DNA of 64,000 nucleotides from Planctomycetota bacterium (GCA_023150555.1 JAKLKQ010000018.1:1-64000); one strand, 5' to 3'; numbered from the stretch's first letter, positions 6,908 through 16,942 are shown. Numbers and translations: made by a program. The notes: generated by a model not told the origin, from the letters alone.

Positions 6908-8854
6908 TCAGTCTTTCGCGCGTTCGGGGAAGGGCAGCATGATGTCGCTGCGGAACGAGGCGCGGCGCACGACCACGGGCAGTTCCCAGGACTCCTCGCC
7001 TGCGAAGACCACCACGCCGCCTTCGGCGAACTTGGCCTCGACATCCGGTACGTCCTCGCCCTTGCGGTGCGGCAACAGCAGCCACCCGGCGCGCACGAAC
7101 GTAACGGCTTCGGGCGTGTCGAACTGGAAGCGCGGCAGCAGGTGGTCGCCGGCGGTCTTGCACGTCAACTCGAGGCCGAAGGGGACCAGCACCAGCGTGG
7201 CTTGGCCGCGCTGGATGCGGCAGGCTTTTGGTGGCGCGGGCGGCGCGGCGGCCGTTAGTCTGGCCTCTTCGGCGGCGTGGAAGTTCCACGTCAGCACCTC
7301 GGGCTCGCGCAGCAGCACGTCGTCGACGATCACGAAGAACTGCTTGCCGATGCAGTAGGCGTGGCGGTCGTAGCGGCGCACGCGCGGCCCGTAAGCGCGC
7401 TCGATGCGCGAGACCAGGTAATCGACGTCCTCGTTGGGCGAGAGGTCTTGCAGGTGCGCCAGCGGGCTGTCCTCGACGGTCTGCCCCTTGCCGCCGACCA
7501 GGAGCGTGTTGTGCGGAGGCGTGCTGTTGGAGATGTGGTCGGGGTCGGTCGTCTGCATCTTGCTGTGCCAGACGTGGTGGTAGCCGGGGTCGGCCAGCAG
7601 CGGTTCGCCGTAGGCCTCCAGGACGACGCTGTTGAGGTCGAACTGGCTGTGCGGATCGTCGTAGACTCTTCCGCGCGCGCGGCCGGCCTTCAGGCCCAGC
7701 AGCAGGGCATCGGGATCGGTCATGCTGCTGCGGATCACGCCGACGCCGCAGCCGTGGTAGCAGACGGTCGTGGGCAGGTCGTCGGGCGGCGCGGGTTTCA
7801 GGTCGGGATCGCCGGCGATGATGCCGAACTGGTCGCCCCACGGGAGCTGGTCCGCGAACCACTGGATGCGGCCGTCCTGGAAAGCGGCGGCCAGGGCCAA
7901 GGCGCAGGTGCGCATGCGGTAGGAGACTTGGCGCGGGTCGGCGCCTTCGGGCAGATAGGCTTCGCGTACGCCCTTCCTGACCAGCGCGTCTTCGCGGGTC
8001 GCCTTCATGTCGTAGCCGTAGCGGCTGTCGGCGAAGTTGGTGACGAACTTGCCCCCGACGCTCATGCAGAGGACCGGGTAGAAGTAGCGCTCCAGCTTCT
8101 TTGCGCGCTGGTGCATGAATTTCGGCCATCCGTTGTTACGCAAAGCGTACATCGCCCGGATGACGTGCTCGTTGGCGTACGTCCAGTAGCCGTCGATCTC
8201 CAGCGATGCGCCCGCGTCGTCGTACCATTCGATGAAGCGCAGCAGGTGCGCGCGGGCGATCTCGATCTCCTTCGAAAGGTCCCCGGCGTCGCCGTCGAGC
8301 GCGATGGCGAGGCACGACGCGCCGCTGGCATGCAGCGCGAGGTGGTTCATGGTGCGTTCGCCGCCCAGGTAGTGGTTCTGGCCGTTCTTGCAGTTAGCGA
8401 CGAAGACCTTCAGCAGGCGTTCGACGCAGGCGTCGAGGAATGTTTTGCGCGCCGCGTCGCTCATCTCGTCTGCCACAAGATCGTAGGCCTCGCCCAGGTG
8501 CAGGGCCATGGCGCCTTCGCGCAGGCCGAACTGGCAATCGAGCGGGTTGCCGCTCCAGAGCGGGATGGCCAGCAGCCCGTCGAAGTACGCCTGCACCCGC
8601 GCGGCGTACTTCTTCTCGCCGGTCATGCGGTAGACGAAGGCCTCGCGCGCGGCCTGGTACGCGGCCTGGCGCAGGTGCTTGTTCTCGCCTGCCACGCCGG
8701 GGTCCTCGATGGCGGGGCAGTCCAGGTCGCTGTCGGCGCGGAAGCGCACGGCCTCCCAGTCCTTCTTGAAGCGCGGGTGGATGAGCTTCGCCTTGACCTT
8801 TTCGAGACCTTCTTTATCGCAGTACAGGTGCGGGTGAGGCTGCCACGAGGGCAT
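6908..8854 (-). CDS. Heparinase II/III-like polysaccharide lyase
   Basis: A 648-residue protein of the heparinase II/III and alginate-lyase type, expected to cleave uronic-acid-containing polysaccharides by beta-elimination. The first half looks like an alpha/alpha toroid (NHYLGGERTMNHLALHAS near 190-207). The second half has the beta-sandwich signature HSQFDLNSVVLEAYGE and LLADPGYHHVWH near 435-465, and HNTLLVGGKGQ near 483. No signal peptide is visible, which suggests action on imported oligosaccharides. Start ATG 8854 has a GGGAG site; the longer frame adds Arg-rich junk. First gene of a two-gene operon with the sulfatase, so the substrate is probably a sulfated uronic glycan. Confidence 0.85.
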   Translation of the reverse strand: MPSWQPHPHLYCDKEGLEKVKAKLIHPRFKKDWEAVRFRADSDLDCPAIEDPGVAGENKHLRQAAYQAAREAFVYRMTGEKKYAARVQAYFDGLLAIPLWSGNPLDCQFGLREGAMALHLGEAYDLVADEMSDAARKTFLDACVERLLKVFVANCKNGQNHYLGGERTMNHLALHASGASCLAIALDGDAGDLSKEIEIARAHLLRFIEWYDDAGASLEIDGYWTYANEHVIRAMYALRNNGWPKFMHQRAKKLERYFYPVLCMSVGGKFVTNFADSRYGYDMKATREDALVRKGVREAYLPEGADPRQVSYRMRTCALALAAAFQDGRIQWFADQLPWGDQFGIIAGDPDLKPAPPDDLPTTVCYHGCGVGVIRSSMTDPDALLLGLKAGRARGRVYDDPHSQFDLNSVVLEAYGEPLLADPGYHHVWHSKMQTTDPDHISNSTPPHNTLLVGGKGQTVEDSPLAHLQDLSPNEDVDYLVSRIERAYGPRVRRYDRHAYCIGKQFFVIVDDVLLREPEVLTWNFHAAEEARLTAAAPPAPPKACRIQRGQATLVLVPFGLELTCKTAGDHLLPRFQFDTPEAVTFVRAGWLLLPHRKGEDVPDVEAKFAEGGVVVFAGEESWELPVVVRRASFRSDIMLPFPERAKD

Positions 8855-8977
8855 GATGGTCTCCCGGCGCCGGGGGCGCTCGAACGGCGGGCGTGATGTA
8901 TATCGATAAGAGAGTATACACCGGCCCGCGCGGGGGAGCGCGGGCAATACGGACGGCGTGGAGCCGGATTCGAAGGG

Positions 8978-9628
8978 TTAGGGCTTGGCTTCGGACTTCT
9001 TTTCGACGCCTCCGGCCTTGGCGTCGAACTTCAGCGAGACGGAGTTTATGCAATAGCGCAGGCCCGTGGGCTGCGGGCCGTCGTCGAAGACGTGGCCCAG
9101 GTGCGAACCGCAGCGCGAACAGTGGACTTCGCTGCGCACCATGCCGTGCGAGGTGTCTTCCTCGCTGGCGACGTGGCCCTTCTCGATGGGCTGCCAGAAG
9201 CTGGGCCAGCCGGTGCCGCTGTCGAACTTGGCCTCGCTGCTGAAGAGCGACTGGCCGCAGGCCGCGCAGTCGTAGGTGCCGGCCTTGTGGTTGTCCCAGT
9301 AAGTGCCGGTGAAGGCGCGCTCGGTGCCCTTCTGGCGGCAGACGCGGTACTGTTCGGGGGTGAGGATCTCCTTCCACTCCGCGTCGCTCTTGTTCCAGTT
9401 CCCCTTCTCCGCGGCGGCCATATCCTTCTCCTTGTCTGAAGTGTTCTTCTCGGCGGCATCCTTGGCGGCCTTCTTGCCGGAGCCTTCGGCGGCGGGCGTG
9501 GCCTTCGCCCCGGCTTCGGCGGCGGCGGGTTTGCCGGGCGATGCGCAGGACGCCGCGAGTCCGGCCAGCAGCAGGCCCAGGCCGAGTCGAAGGGCAGTCG
9601 GGAGGGTTCGGCGGGGTCGGTCGGTCAT
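8978..9628 (-). CDS. msrB: Peptide methionine-R-sulfoxide reductase, lipoprotein form
   Basis: A 216-residue MsrB that reduces methionine-R-sulfoxide in oxidised proteins. Residues 1-28 form a lipoprotein signal peptide with lipobox LAASC (Cys28), followed by an Ala/Lys-rich linker to about 72, so the enzyme is anchored outside the cytoplasmic membrane. The catalytic domain spans 75-203: structural zinc cysteines CAAC at 121-124 and CSRC at 170-173, [10 protein letters not shown] at 138-147, and the catalytic RYCINS with Cys193. Start ATG 9628 has an AAGGAG site. Membrane-anchored MsrB implies repair of envelope proteins; no MsrA or thioredoxin-like partner is adjacent. Confidence 0.95.
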   Translation of the reverse strand: MTDRPRRTLPTALRLGLGLLLAGLAASCASPGKPAAAEAGAKATPAAEGSGKKAAKDAAEKNTSDKEKDMAAAEKGNWNKSDAEWKEILTPEQYRVCRQKGTERAFTGTYWDNHKAGTYDCAACGQSLFSSEAKFDSGTGWPSFWQPIEKGHVASEEDTSHGMVRSEVHCSRCGSHLGHVFDDGPQPTGLRYCINSVSLKFDAKAGGVEKKSEAKP

Positions 9629-10019
9629 GGCGGGCTCCTTATAGCGATTGCGTTCCCCGCATGCTGAATAGCGGCTGGCCGCGCGAATATTCCGGATTCC
9701 GCCGGGCGCTCCAGTATGAAAGGATTGTAACCGCTTTGCGTCGAGGGTGTTAGCTGGCAGACCCATTTTCAACGGGCTGCCAGCGAGGCGCGGCGGGAAT
9801 CTGCCCCGGCGTGGGCTTTTTCGCGAAAGGAAGGGCGCGCAAATCCGCAATCCAGCCTGTGCCGCCGGTCGCTCAACGCGTCCTGGACCCATTCGGGAAG
9901 GGCTGCTAGATTCTTCCCATTGTGCAGCCCTTAGGCGCGTCTAATCCTGCGGTGTGCACGTCGTGAGGGCCGTCCGTCTGCCGCAGGCACCGCCTCCTTT
10001 AATAGGGAGAACTCCTATC
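9629..10019. other. Divergent intergenic region with a long hairpin
   Basis: This 391-bp space separates minus-strand msrB from the plus-strand protease operon and must hold both promoters. A strong hairpin lies at 9753-9784: GCTGGCAG pairs with CTGCCAGC and, after a bulged A, CCC pairs with GGG. It could terminate or attenuate leader transcripts or bind a regulator. No gene is visible. Confidence 0.45.
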
Positions 10020-13000
10020 GTGATCTCGTTAGAACGAAGCAGTGTGTTTGTCCGCATGGCCTGGATGTTCGCCGCGGTAGGGTCGGCCGGCGTGATGGCC
10101 GGCGAAGGCCCCGAAGCGCAGCCCGGGCAGACGCTGGTGCCGGCGGTCGTGCGGGACAAGGCCGAGAGCGAACGCGTGGTCGTCGAGACGATGGACGGCG
10201 ACAAGGTCGAAGGGACGCTGCTGAAGCGCGACGACACCTTCCTGTACCTGTACGTGGGCGGCTCGCTGGTGCAGATCAAGCAGGAGAGCCTGAAGTCGAT
10301 CAAGAAGCAGGGCGCGGAGAAGGAGACCATCGAGGACAAGAAGGTCTTCAAGCTGTACCAGACGGCAAAGATGCCGGTGAAGAGCGTGCAGGCGCTGGTG
10401 GAGGAACTGGGCGCCAGCATCGTGGTGGTGAAGACGCCGGCCGGGCTGGGCACAGGCTGGTTCTGCAACAAGGAAGGCTATCTGATCACCAACAACCACG
10501 TCGTCGAAGGCGAGACGTCGGTGACGGTGACGATGTTCCAGAAGACGGGCGAAGGGTTCGGCAAAAAGGTCTACAAGAAAGTGCGCATCGTCGCGCTGAG
10601 CAGCGACATCGACCTGGCGCTGCTGAAGATCGAGGAACCCATCGACATCGACTACCCGCAGCTGTACATCGGCGACAGCGACGCGCTGAAGGTCGGCGAC
10701 AAGACCTTCGTGATCGGCAACCCGCTGGGCCTGGAGCGCACCACGTCGCAGGGCATCATCAGCAAGACCGCGCGCAACATGGAAGGCCGCTTGTACCTGC
10801 AGACGACGGCGCCCATCGCGCCGGGCAACAGCGGCGGGCCGATCTTCGACGAGCGCGGCGAGGTCATCGGCGTCGTGAACATGGGCTACGTGATGCTCGA
10901 CGGGCTGGGCTTCGCTATTCCCAGCCGGTACGTGAAGGAGTTCCTCGACAACGTCGAGTCCTTCGCCTACGACCAGGACAACCCCAACACCGGCACCAAG
11001 TACATGCAGGCGCCGGTCACTTCCATGGACGGTTCGCTGAAGTTCACCGCCGCCGATTTCGTCAAGGCCGGCCCGGGCATCAGCAACCTGACGCTCGCCG
11101 ACCTGAACGGCGACGGCGTGGACGAGGTGGTCTTCGTCAACAACAACAAGTCCGAGATCGACATCCTGCGCCTGCGCAGGAAGGACGAGAAGGCCGACGA
11201 GGCCAGCCAGGAGTTCGAGGACATCAACAAGCTGAAGTCGAGCGAACGATTCAAGATCGACACCGTCCCGGTGCTCAGCCGCATCACCAGCATGGAAGTC
11301 GGCGACCTGAACGGCGACGGGCGCGCGGACATCGTCTACTACGGCGACGTCGACGGCCTGGCCGTGCTGGAGCAGAAGGCCGACGGCACCTTCTCGCCGC
11401 GCCGCAAGATCGACGAGGTCAAGGCCAGCGAACGCCTGGGCGCGCTGCGCCTGGCCGACGTGGACGGCGACAAGAAGACCGACATCTGCGTGCTGGGCGC
11501 CGACGAGTTCTCGATCTTCCTGGGCGGCAAGGAGCGCCGCGACTTCCCCCTCAACGGCAGCTACAAGAACAAGATCCTCAATTTCCAGCTCCAGGACGTC
11601 AACGGCGACGGCCGGCTGGACGTCGTTTTCTTCGCCCTCGACCAGTTCTACGCCGCCTACGCGCGCATGCAGAACGCCGAAGGCCGCTTCGTCGAAGAGT
11701 ACCCCATCGCGGCGCACGTCAGCGGCAAGGTCGCGCCCTTCCGCGACGGCCAGGCGATCAAGTTCCTCACGCTGGACAACGGCCTCAATCGCCTGCGTGA
11801 GCTGACGCTGGCCAGGCAGGAAAACAAGCGCGAGGGCGAAGGCCTGGCCGCGTCGCTGCTGGCGATCCCCGTCGATCCCGACACGGGCCTGAGCGCGAAC
11901 GTCGAACTGGGCGACGTCACCGGCGACGGACGCCTGGACCTGCTGGCGGTGGACCAGAAGAAGAACGAGTTCGTCGTCTACACGCACGGCGCCGGGGGCT
12001 TCACGCCGAACCGGTCGCCGGCGCCGCGCAAGGTCGCGCAGGCACGGCTGGTGGCCGGCGCGGGCCAGCAGGCGGCGGTCTTCAGCTTCAGCAACGACGA
12101 CAAGATCCTGGGCGTCAGCCGGCTGGACAAGGGCAAGGTCTCCTTCCCGCGCCCGATCAACACCAAGGGCCAGGTGCAGTCGATCCTCGTCGAGGACGTC
12201 TTCGGCGCGCCCGTCGGCCAGAGCCTGATCTGGATCGAGAAGGAGGAATCCAAGTACACGGTGCGGCACACGCCCGTTGAAGCGCTGCGCAAGGCCGCCT
12301 GGGAGGACGCTACCGGCTCGATCGACGTCGCGAGCGAATGCTTCTCCTTCGGCGACGACGAGAAGAGCCTGAAGGACAGTCTGGCCAAGAAGCCCAACGC
12401 CCTGGCCTTCGCGGACTTCAACGGCGACGGCGTGAAGGACCTGGTCCTCTACTGGTCGTACTCGGGCAAGGAGAGCCTGTACCTCGGCCTGGGCCAGGGG
12501 AAGTTCAAGGAGATCATCAAGGACCAGAAGATCCTCGAGGAGAAAAAGGACCAGCCGCTGCTGGTCGCCGACATCACCGGCGACGGCAACAAGAACGTGC
12601 TGCTGGTGATGGGCGGCTTCGTGCGCGTGCTGAAGGTGGACGCCAAGGAGAAGCTCTTTGTCGAGCGGCAGTTCAACTGGCCCTTCGGCGAGATCACGCA
12701 ACTGGCGGTCTTCGACGCCAAGGCGAAGCGGCCGCGCTTCGTGGCCGTCAGCGGGCGCCAGGCGAAGATCGTCGAACTGGACATGGCGGAAGGCGTCTTC
12801 AAGATCCTGGACCAGCGCGACCTGGCGGGCCTGGACATCGGTCCGATCCTGGTCGGCGACGTCGACGGCGACAAGAAGCAGGACCTGCTGATCTTCGGCA
12901 AGGGCGTGATCAACCTGCTGCACGACGATGCCCACGGCTTCGCGCTGGCCGACCGGGTGCGCTTCAACGCGAAGCTGGACTACTTCACCTACTGGAACTT

Positions 13001-13280
13001 CGAAGCCGCCGACCTGGACAAGGACGGAACCGACGAAGTGATGCTGTTCGACAGCAACAAGGCGATGTTCGAGATCTACAAGGTGCCGAAGGAGGGCGAG
13101 TTGCGCCTGCTTCTGCGCCACCGCCTGTACGAAAAGAACATCGCCGAGCGCCGCGAGACCAACAGCGCCGAAATGCCGCAGGAGGTCAAGGTCGGCGACG
13201 TCGACGGCAACGGCAAGCCCGATTTCATCTGCATCCTGCAGGACCGCGTAGGGATCTACCTGCAGGACGCCAAACCCTGA
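10020..13280 (+). CDS. HtrA-like S1C serine protease fused to FG-GAP/VCBS repeats
   Basis: An exported trypsin-like protease of about 1086 residues. After an N-terminal signal segment there is a small beta module (about 52-95) resembling an Sm-like fold, then the protease domain (about 125-340) with catalytic His160 in TNNHVVEG, Asp198 in SSDIDLALL and Ser271 in APGNSGGPI. The usual C-terminal PDZ domain of HtrA/DegP is missing. Instead residues about 360-1086 hold ten FG-GAP/VCBS Asp-rich calcium-type loops, such as ADLNGDGVDEVVF, GDLNGDGRADIVY and ADFNGDGVKDLVL, likely forming beta-propeller blades. GTG 10020 has a GGGAG upstream; ATG 10056 is an alternative. It forms an operon with the next gene (20-bp gap). 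Substrate unknown. Confidence 0.9.
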   Translation: MISLERSSVFVRMAWMFAAVGSAGVMAGEGPEAQPGQTLVPAVVRDKAESERVVVETMDGDKVEGTLLKRDDTFLYLYVGGSLVQIKQESLKSIKKQGAEKETIEDKKVFKLYQTAKMPVKSVQALVEELGASIVVVKTPAGLGTGWFCNKEGYLITNNHVVEGETSVTVTMFQKTGEGFGKKVYKKVRIVALSSDIDLALLKIEEPIDIDYPQLYIGDSDALKVGDKTFVIGNPLGLERTTSQGIISKTARNMEGRLYLQTTAPIAPGNSGGPIFDERGEVIGVVNMGYVMLDGLGFAIPSRYVKEFLDNVESFAYDQDNPNTGTKYMQAPVTSMDGSLKFTAADFVKAGPGISNLTLADLNGDGVDEVVFVNNNKSEIDILRLRRKDEKADEASQEFEDINKLKSSERFKIDTVPVLSRITSMEVGDLNGDGRADIVYYGDVDGLAVLEQKADGTFSPRRKIDEVKASERLGALRLADVDGDKKTDICVLGADEFSIFLGGKERRDFPLNGSYKNKILNFQLQDVNGDGRLDVVFFALDQFYAAYARMQNAEGRFVEEYPIAAHVSGKVAPFRDGQAIKFLTLDNGLNRLRELTLARQENKREGEGLAASLLAIPVDPDTGLSANVELGDVTGDGRLDLLAVDQKKNEFVVYTHGAGGFTPNRSPAPRKVAQARLVAGAGQQAAVFSFSNDDKILGVSRLDKGKVSFPRPINTKGQVQSILVEDVFGAPVGQSLIWIEKEESKYTVRHTPVEALRKAAWEDATGSIDVASECFSFGDDEKSLKDSLAKKPNALAFADFNGDGVKDLVLYWSYSGKESLYLGLGQGKFKEIIKDQKILEEKKDQPLLVADITGDGNKNVLLVMGGFVRVLKVDAKEKLFVERQFNWPFGEITQLAVFDAKAKRPRFVAVSGRQAKIVELDMAEGVFKILDQRDLAGLDIGPILVGDVDGDKKQDLLIFGKGVINLLHDDAHGFALADRVRFNAKLDYFTYWNFEAADLDKDGTDEVMLFDSNKAMFEIYKVPKEGELRLLLRHRLYEKNIAERRETNSAEMPQEVKVGDVDGNGKPDFICILQDRVGIYLQDAKP

Positions 13281-13300
13281 TCCCCTTGGAGGATTCGTTC

Positions 13301-15325
13301 ATGCGCCGGACCCTTTGTATCCTGTGCCTGGCGGCGGCCGCGCTGGCGCCTGCTTCCGTTCGAGCCGAGGAAGACCTGGCGGGGAAGCTGCCCCGCGGCT
13401 CGATCTTTTTCCTGAAGCTCGACGCCAAGGGCATCGTGGAGCACGTCGGCAAGTACCTGGAGCTGCTGGATCCCGAGCAGGGCGGCAAGTTCAAGTACCA
13501 GGTCGGCGTCACGCGCGAGGCCATGAAGGAATGGTCCGCCGCGCACGAGTTCAAGCCGCTGCTCTTCGACCAGCTCGAGGCCCTGAAGGCCTTCGTCGTC
13601 GTGATGGCGAAGAAGGCGCCCGAGATCAAGAAGCACACGTACAAGGTGCCGAAGTACAACGAGGAGACCGGCGAGCAGATCGAGGGCCAGTTCGAGGAGC
13701 AGGTCTACGAGGAGAAGCTGGAGTACACCACCTCGATGATCGTGGAGAGTACCGAGGAGGTCGCCGAAGACTTCGTCACGCAGTTCAAGGCGCTCCAGGA
13801 GCGCCTGAAGGAGAAGGAGCCGGAGAAGAAGAACCACGAATACAAAAAGGTCGACGTGGACCAGGGGGAGCTCATCCAGCAGGCCGAGGGCACCTCGACC
13901 CTGGGCCGCATGGGCCGCCACCTCATCTTCTCCGACGCCAATCCGGCGGAACTCTGGTCGGCCCTGATGGCCCCGCCCGAGGGCAAGCTCAGCGAGTCGC
14001 CGCTGTACCAGCGCTTCGCGCAGAGCGAATCCACCGGCGTCTGCCGCGCCTTCCTGAACACCGCGGAACTCTTCAAGCGCCACGAGGCAGGCCTGGTCGC
14101 CGACCTCGATAAAGCCACCAAGGCCGCCGCGGAGGCGCCGCCGAAGCAGAATGCCCCCAGCGCGGAGGAGGACGAAGAACCGGTTGACGCGGTGCAGTGG
14201 GAAAAGGCGAGGGCCGAGCAGGAGCTGAAGGCCTTCCGCATGTTGAATAAGCTCTTCGGCCTCGACAAGTGGAACACGCTGGGCGGCGACGTGAACTTCT
14301 TCTGCGACGGCAAGGTCGCCCGCACCGGCGGCGTGCTGAGCATGCACTTCGATGAGGGGCTGACGCCGGCGATGCAGGCGATCCTCACCGGCGGCGAGGC
14401 CTTCGTCGCGCCCGAGGTCGGCGACCGCGACCAGATGGCCTGGATGTTCCGAATAGCGCCCAGCGGGGTCCTGAAGGCCGTGCAGGAAAGCATGGAACCC
14501 GACGATGCCAACATGTTTACGCTCCAGATGGGCATGATGAAAGGTGCGGTCGGCTACGATCTGGGCGAGATCCTGGCGCAGTTGGCCGGCGACGTGTACC
14601 TCTTCCTGGACGTCGAGAAAAAGGACCACCCGGTTACCGAGTACGACATGGAGACCGAGCAGTTCGTGACCAAGACAGTGAACGGCCCGGTGCCCAAGTT
14701 CATGGTCCTCTTCGGGCTGAAGGACCGCGAGGCCTTCGCGCAGATGCTCAGCCAGACGTTCACGACCATCAGCCGCAACCCCATGTTTGCGCCCCTGGTC
14801 AAGAAGCGCACCTACCAGGAGACCGACGTCTACCAGATCGGCATGGACGTCTCCAAGCCCGATGCCGATCCCGACGGCACCACCAGCTTCGCGCTCGTCG
14901 CCGTCGGGCGGTACCTCAGCTTCGGCGGCTGGAACGACGTCACCGAGCTGATCCGGCGCGCCAAGGCCGCCGAGCAGGCCGCGCCCGGCGCGCTGGCCGA
15001 GGTCGTCGCGAAGAACAAGGACGCGCAGATGCTGCTGGTTATGTCCAAGGCCTTCATCAAGAAGCTCCAGACGATGACCCAGGACGGAAAGGACAAGGAA
15101 GACGAACTCGCCGCCGCCCTGGAGGCCCTCGAGAAGCTCAACCTGCCTATGGACGACAAGGAGCTGGAGGAGAAGCTCAAGACGGCCTTGAAGGGGCTGG
15201 TCGAGAGCGCCAAGGTGCTGCAGGACCGCGCCGAGAAGCTGGGCTCCCCCCTCTTCGTGGTCAAGGGCGCGATGGCCGGCAACTACTACGAGGTGAAGGT
15301 CAAGGACGAGTTGCAGAAGCCCTAA
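13301..15325 (+). CDS. Exported hypothetical protein, DUF3352-like
   Basis: A 674-residue protein with a clear signal peptide (MRRTLCILCLAAAALAPAS, cleavage near residue 23). The rest is mixed alpha/beta with long charged helices, including a Glu/Lys-rich stretch near 105-190, an acidic segment near 285-300 and a helical tail near 585-640. The overall look matches large exported planctomycete proteins of the DUF3352 type, whose function is not known; this assignment is a guess from style. ATG 13301 is preceded by GGAGG at a good distance. It is the second gene of an operon with the FG-GAP protease, so it may be a partner, inhibitor or substrate of that enzyme. Confidence 0.8.
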   Translation: MRRTLCILCLAAAALAPASVRAEEDLAGKLPRGSIFFLKLDAKGIVEHVGKYLELLDPEQGGKFKYQVGVTREAMKEWSAAHEFKPLLFDQLEALKAFVVVMAKKAPEIKKHTYKVPKYNEETGEQIEGQFEEQVYEEKLEYTTSMIVESTEEVAEDFVTQFKALQERLKEKEPEKKNHEYKKVDVDQGELIQQAEGTSTLGRMGRHLIFSDANPAELWSALMAPPEGKLSESPLYQRFAQSESTGVCRAFLNTAELFKRHEAGLVADLDKATKAAAEAPPKQNAPSAEEDEEPVDAVQWEKARAEQELKAFRMLNKLFGLDKWNTLGGDVNFFCDGKVARTGGVLSMHFDEGLTPAMQAILTGGEAFVAPEVGDRDQMAWMFRIAPSGVLKAVQESMEPDDANMFTLQMGMMKGAVGYDLGEILAQLAGDVYLFLDVEKKDHPVTEYDMETEQFVTKTVNGPVPKFMVLFGLKDREAFAQMLSQTFTTISRNPMFAPLVKKRTYQETDVYQIGMDVSKPDADPDGTTSFALVAVGRYLSFGGWNDVTELIRRAKAAEQAAPGALAEVVAKNKDAQMLLVMSKAFIKKLQTMTQDGKDKEDELAAALEALEKLNLPMDDKELEEKLKTALKGLVESAKVLQDRAEKLGSPLFVVKGAMAGNYYEVKVKDELQKP

Positions 15326-15353
15326 GGGCGTTTGCCGGGCGCGCAGGTCCGGC

Positions 15354-16787
15354 TTACGCGCCGGGCCCGCGCGGCGCCAGGCGCAGCGGCGGGTAGTTCG
15401 CGTGGGTCAGGTTGCGTTCGCCCGTCCGGCGCAGGCGGTCCCACATCTTGCCGGCCAGTTCCGCCAGGCGCCCGGCCTGGGCGGGCTCGCCGGCCAGGTT
15501 GTGCAGCTCGCCGGGATCGGCCGCCAGGTCGTACAGCTCGTCGATGTCGAAGCCGTTGTGCACGTACTTCCAGTCCCCGTCCCAATATACGTTTTGCGTA
15601 AGACGGTAGCGTGAGCCGTAGTACGCCGCGAAGCCGGTGCTCCATTCAGCGCCGCGGGCCGGGTCCTTCAGCACCTCGGCGAAGGAGCGCCCGTCCGCCG
15701 CGCCCAGGGGCTCGGCGCCGGCCAGCTCCAGCAGCGTGGGGCCCAGTTCGTGCAGGCCCACCCGCGCGGCGCTGGTGCCACCGGCCGCGATTCCCGGGCC
15801 GCAGGCCAGCATGGGGATGCGGTAGACCTCCTCGTACGCCGAGATGTTCTTGCAGTACAGGCCGTGCGCGCCCAGCAGTTCGCCGTGGTCGGACGTCAGC
15901 ACGACGATCGTGTTCTCCAGCTGCCCGGCTTGCTCGAGGCGGTCGATCAGGCGCCCGAACTGCGCGTCGATCTCCGTGATGCTGGCGTAGTAGCACGCGC
16001 GCGCCATGCGGTGCTGCTGCTCCGGAACGCCGTCCCATACGGACGCGCACTTGCGGTACAGGCCCGGCTTGGCGCCGGGCGCGCCGCGGTCGGCGCAGTT
16101 CCCGGGCAGCGGGAGCGCTTCGGGATCGTAGGTCTCGTAGGCCGCGCGCCCGCAGACGAACGGATCGTGCGGCTCGGTCACGCTGGCGACGCAGCACCAC
16201 GGCGCGCTTGCCTCCAGCGCCTGTTCCAGGAACGCGAGGGCCTGGCTCGTGTGGATACCCATGCCGCGCAGTTCGGGCGGCGCGTCGGTGACGCCGCACA
16301 GCAGGCCTCGGGGATAGCTGGGCGGATGGTCCAGGTACACGGCCGGGTCGACCTTGCGTTTGGCCGGCGCGTCCGCCTTCAGCTTCTGCGCGACCGATGC
16401 GTAGGGTTCTTGTGCGCCGAAGGCCTGCCAGCCGAAGCGGTCCAGCCGTTCGCTGCGCTCGACGTGCCACTTCCCGAAGTAGCCGGTGCGGTAGCCGGCG
16501 TCCGAAAGGCGCTGTGCCCAGTGCGGGTGCTCGGTGCGCAGGTTGCACTGGTCGTCGTCGACGCAGTGGATCACTTCCAGGACGCCGTGATTGTGGGGCA
16601 GGAGGCCGGTCATCAGGCTCGCGCGCGCCGGGCTGCAGACGGCATTGGGGGTGTAGGCCCGCGTGATACGCACGCCGCGCTGGGCCAATCGGTCGAAATT
16701 CGGGGTTCGGCAGGGGTGGCTTGGGTCGAGAACCTGGCCCTGCATCTGGTCCACCATCAGAAAGAGTATATTCGGACGTTGGGGCAT
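15354..16787 (-). CDS. Type I sulfatase (second copy)
   Basis: A 477-residue sulfatase with the formylglycine motif CSPAR at 51-55 (Cys51). Other family features are the N-terminal LMVDQMQG metal-binding segment (Asp13), YFGKWHVER near 103-111, SVTEPHDPF near 202-210 and TSDHGELLGAHGLY near 298-311. The C-terminal subdomain has NVYWDGDWKYVHNGF and LYDLAADPGELHNL, typical of sulfatases. There is no signal peptide. It shares no neighbour with the first sulfatase and is transcribed alone, convergent with the preceding protease operon (29-bp gap). The C-x-P-x-R motif predicts dependence on a formylglycine-generating enzyme, which is not in this window. Confidence 0.93.
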   Translation of the reverse strand: MPQRPNILFLMVDQMQGQVLDPSHPCRTPNFDRLAQRGVRITRAYTPNAVCSPARASLMTGLLPHNHGVLEVIHCVDDDQCNLRTEHPHWAQRLSDAGYRTGYFGKWHVERSERLDRFGWQAFGAQEPYASVAQKLKADAPAKRKVDPAVYLDHPPSYPRGLLCGVTDAPPELRGMGIHTSQALAFLEQALEASAPWCCVASVTEPHDPFVCGRAAYETYDPEALPLPGNCADRGAPGAKPGLYRKCASVWDGVPEQQHRMARACYYASITEIDAQFGRLIDRLEQAGQLENTIVVLTSDHGELLGAHGLYCKNISAYEEVYRIPMLACGPGIAAGGTSAARVGLHELGPTLLELAGAEPLGAADGRSFAEVLKDPARGAEWSTGFAAYYGSRYRLTQNVYWDGDWKYVHNGFDIDELYDLAADPGELHNLAGEPAQAGRLAELAGKMWDRLRRTGERNLTHANYPPLRLAPRGPGA

Positions 16788-16908
16788 CGAGCGTGGGGAC
16801 CTCCTGAATTAGGGAACGGATTGGCTGCAGGGACAGTCTACGGGGTCCGGCGGCATCCTCAAGGGCCTTGGGACTTTATACAAAATGCACCAATTTGAAC
16901 CCAGCCCG

Positions 16909-16942
16909 TTGAACTCGCAAACCGGCCGGTTTAACTATATAA
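16909..16942 (+). promoter_or_regulatory. Possible promoter of the coiled-coil gene
   Basis: TTGAAC (16909-16914) precedes an AT-rich TAACTATATAA stretch (16932-16942) about 55 bp before the start codon at 16998. Spacing is 17 bp to TAACTA and 21 bp to TATATA, so one box is imperfect. Assigned by position and composition only. Confidence 0.3.

Noticed and set aside
10029-13121. Long minus-strand open frame of about 1030 residues opposite the FG-GAP protease gene
   Set aside because: It is antisense to a well-supported gene and has the Arg/Val/Leu/Ala/His-rich composition of GC-rich shadow frames, with no domain motif.
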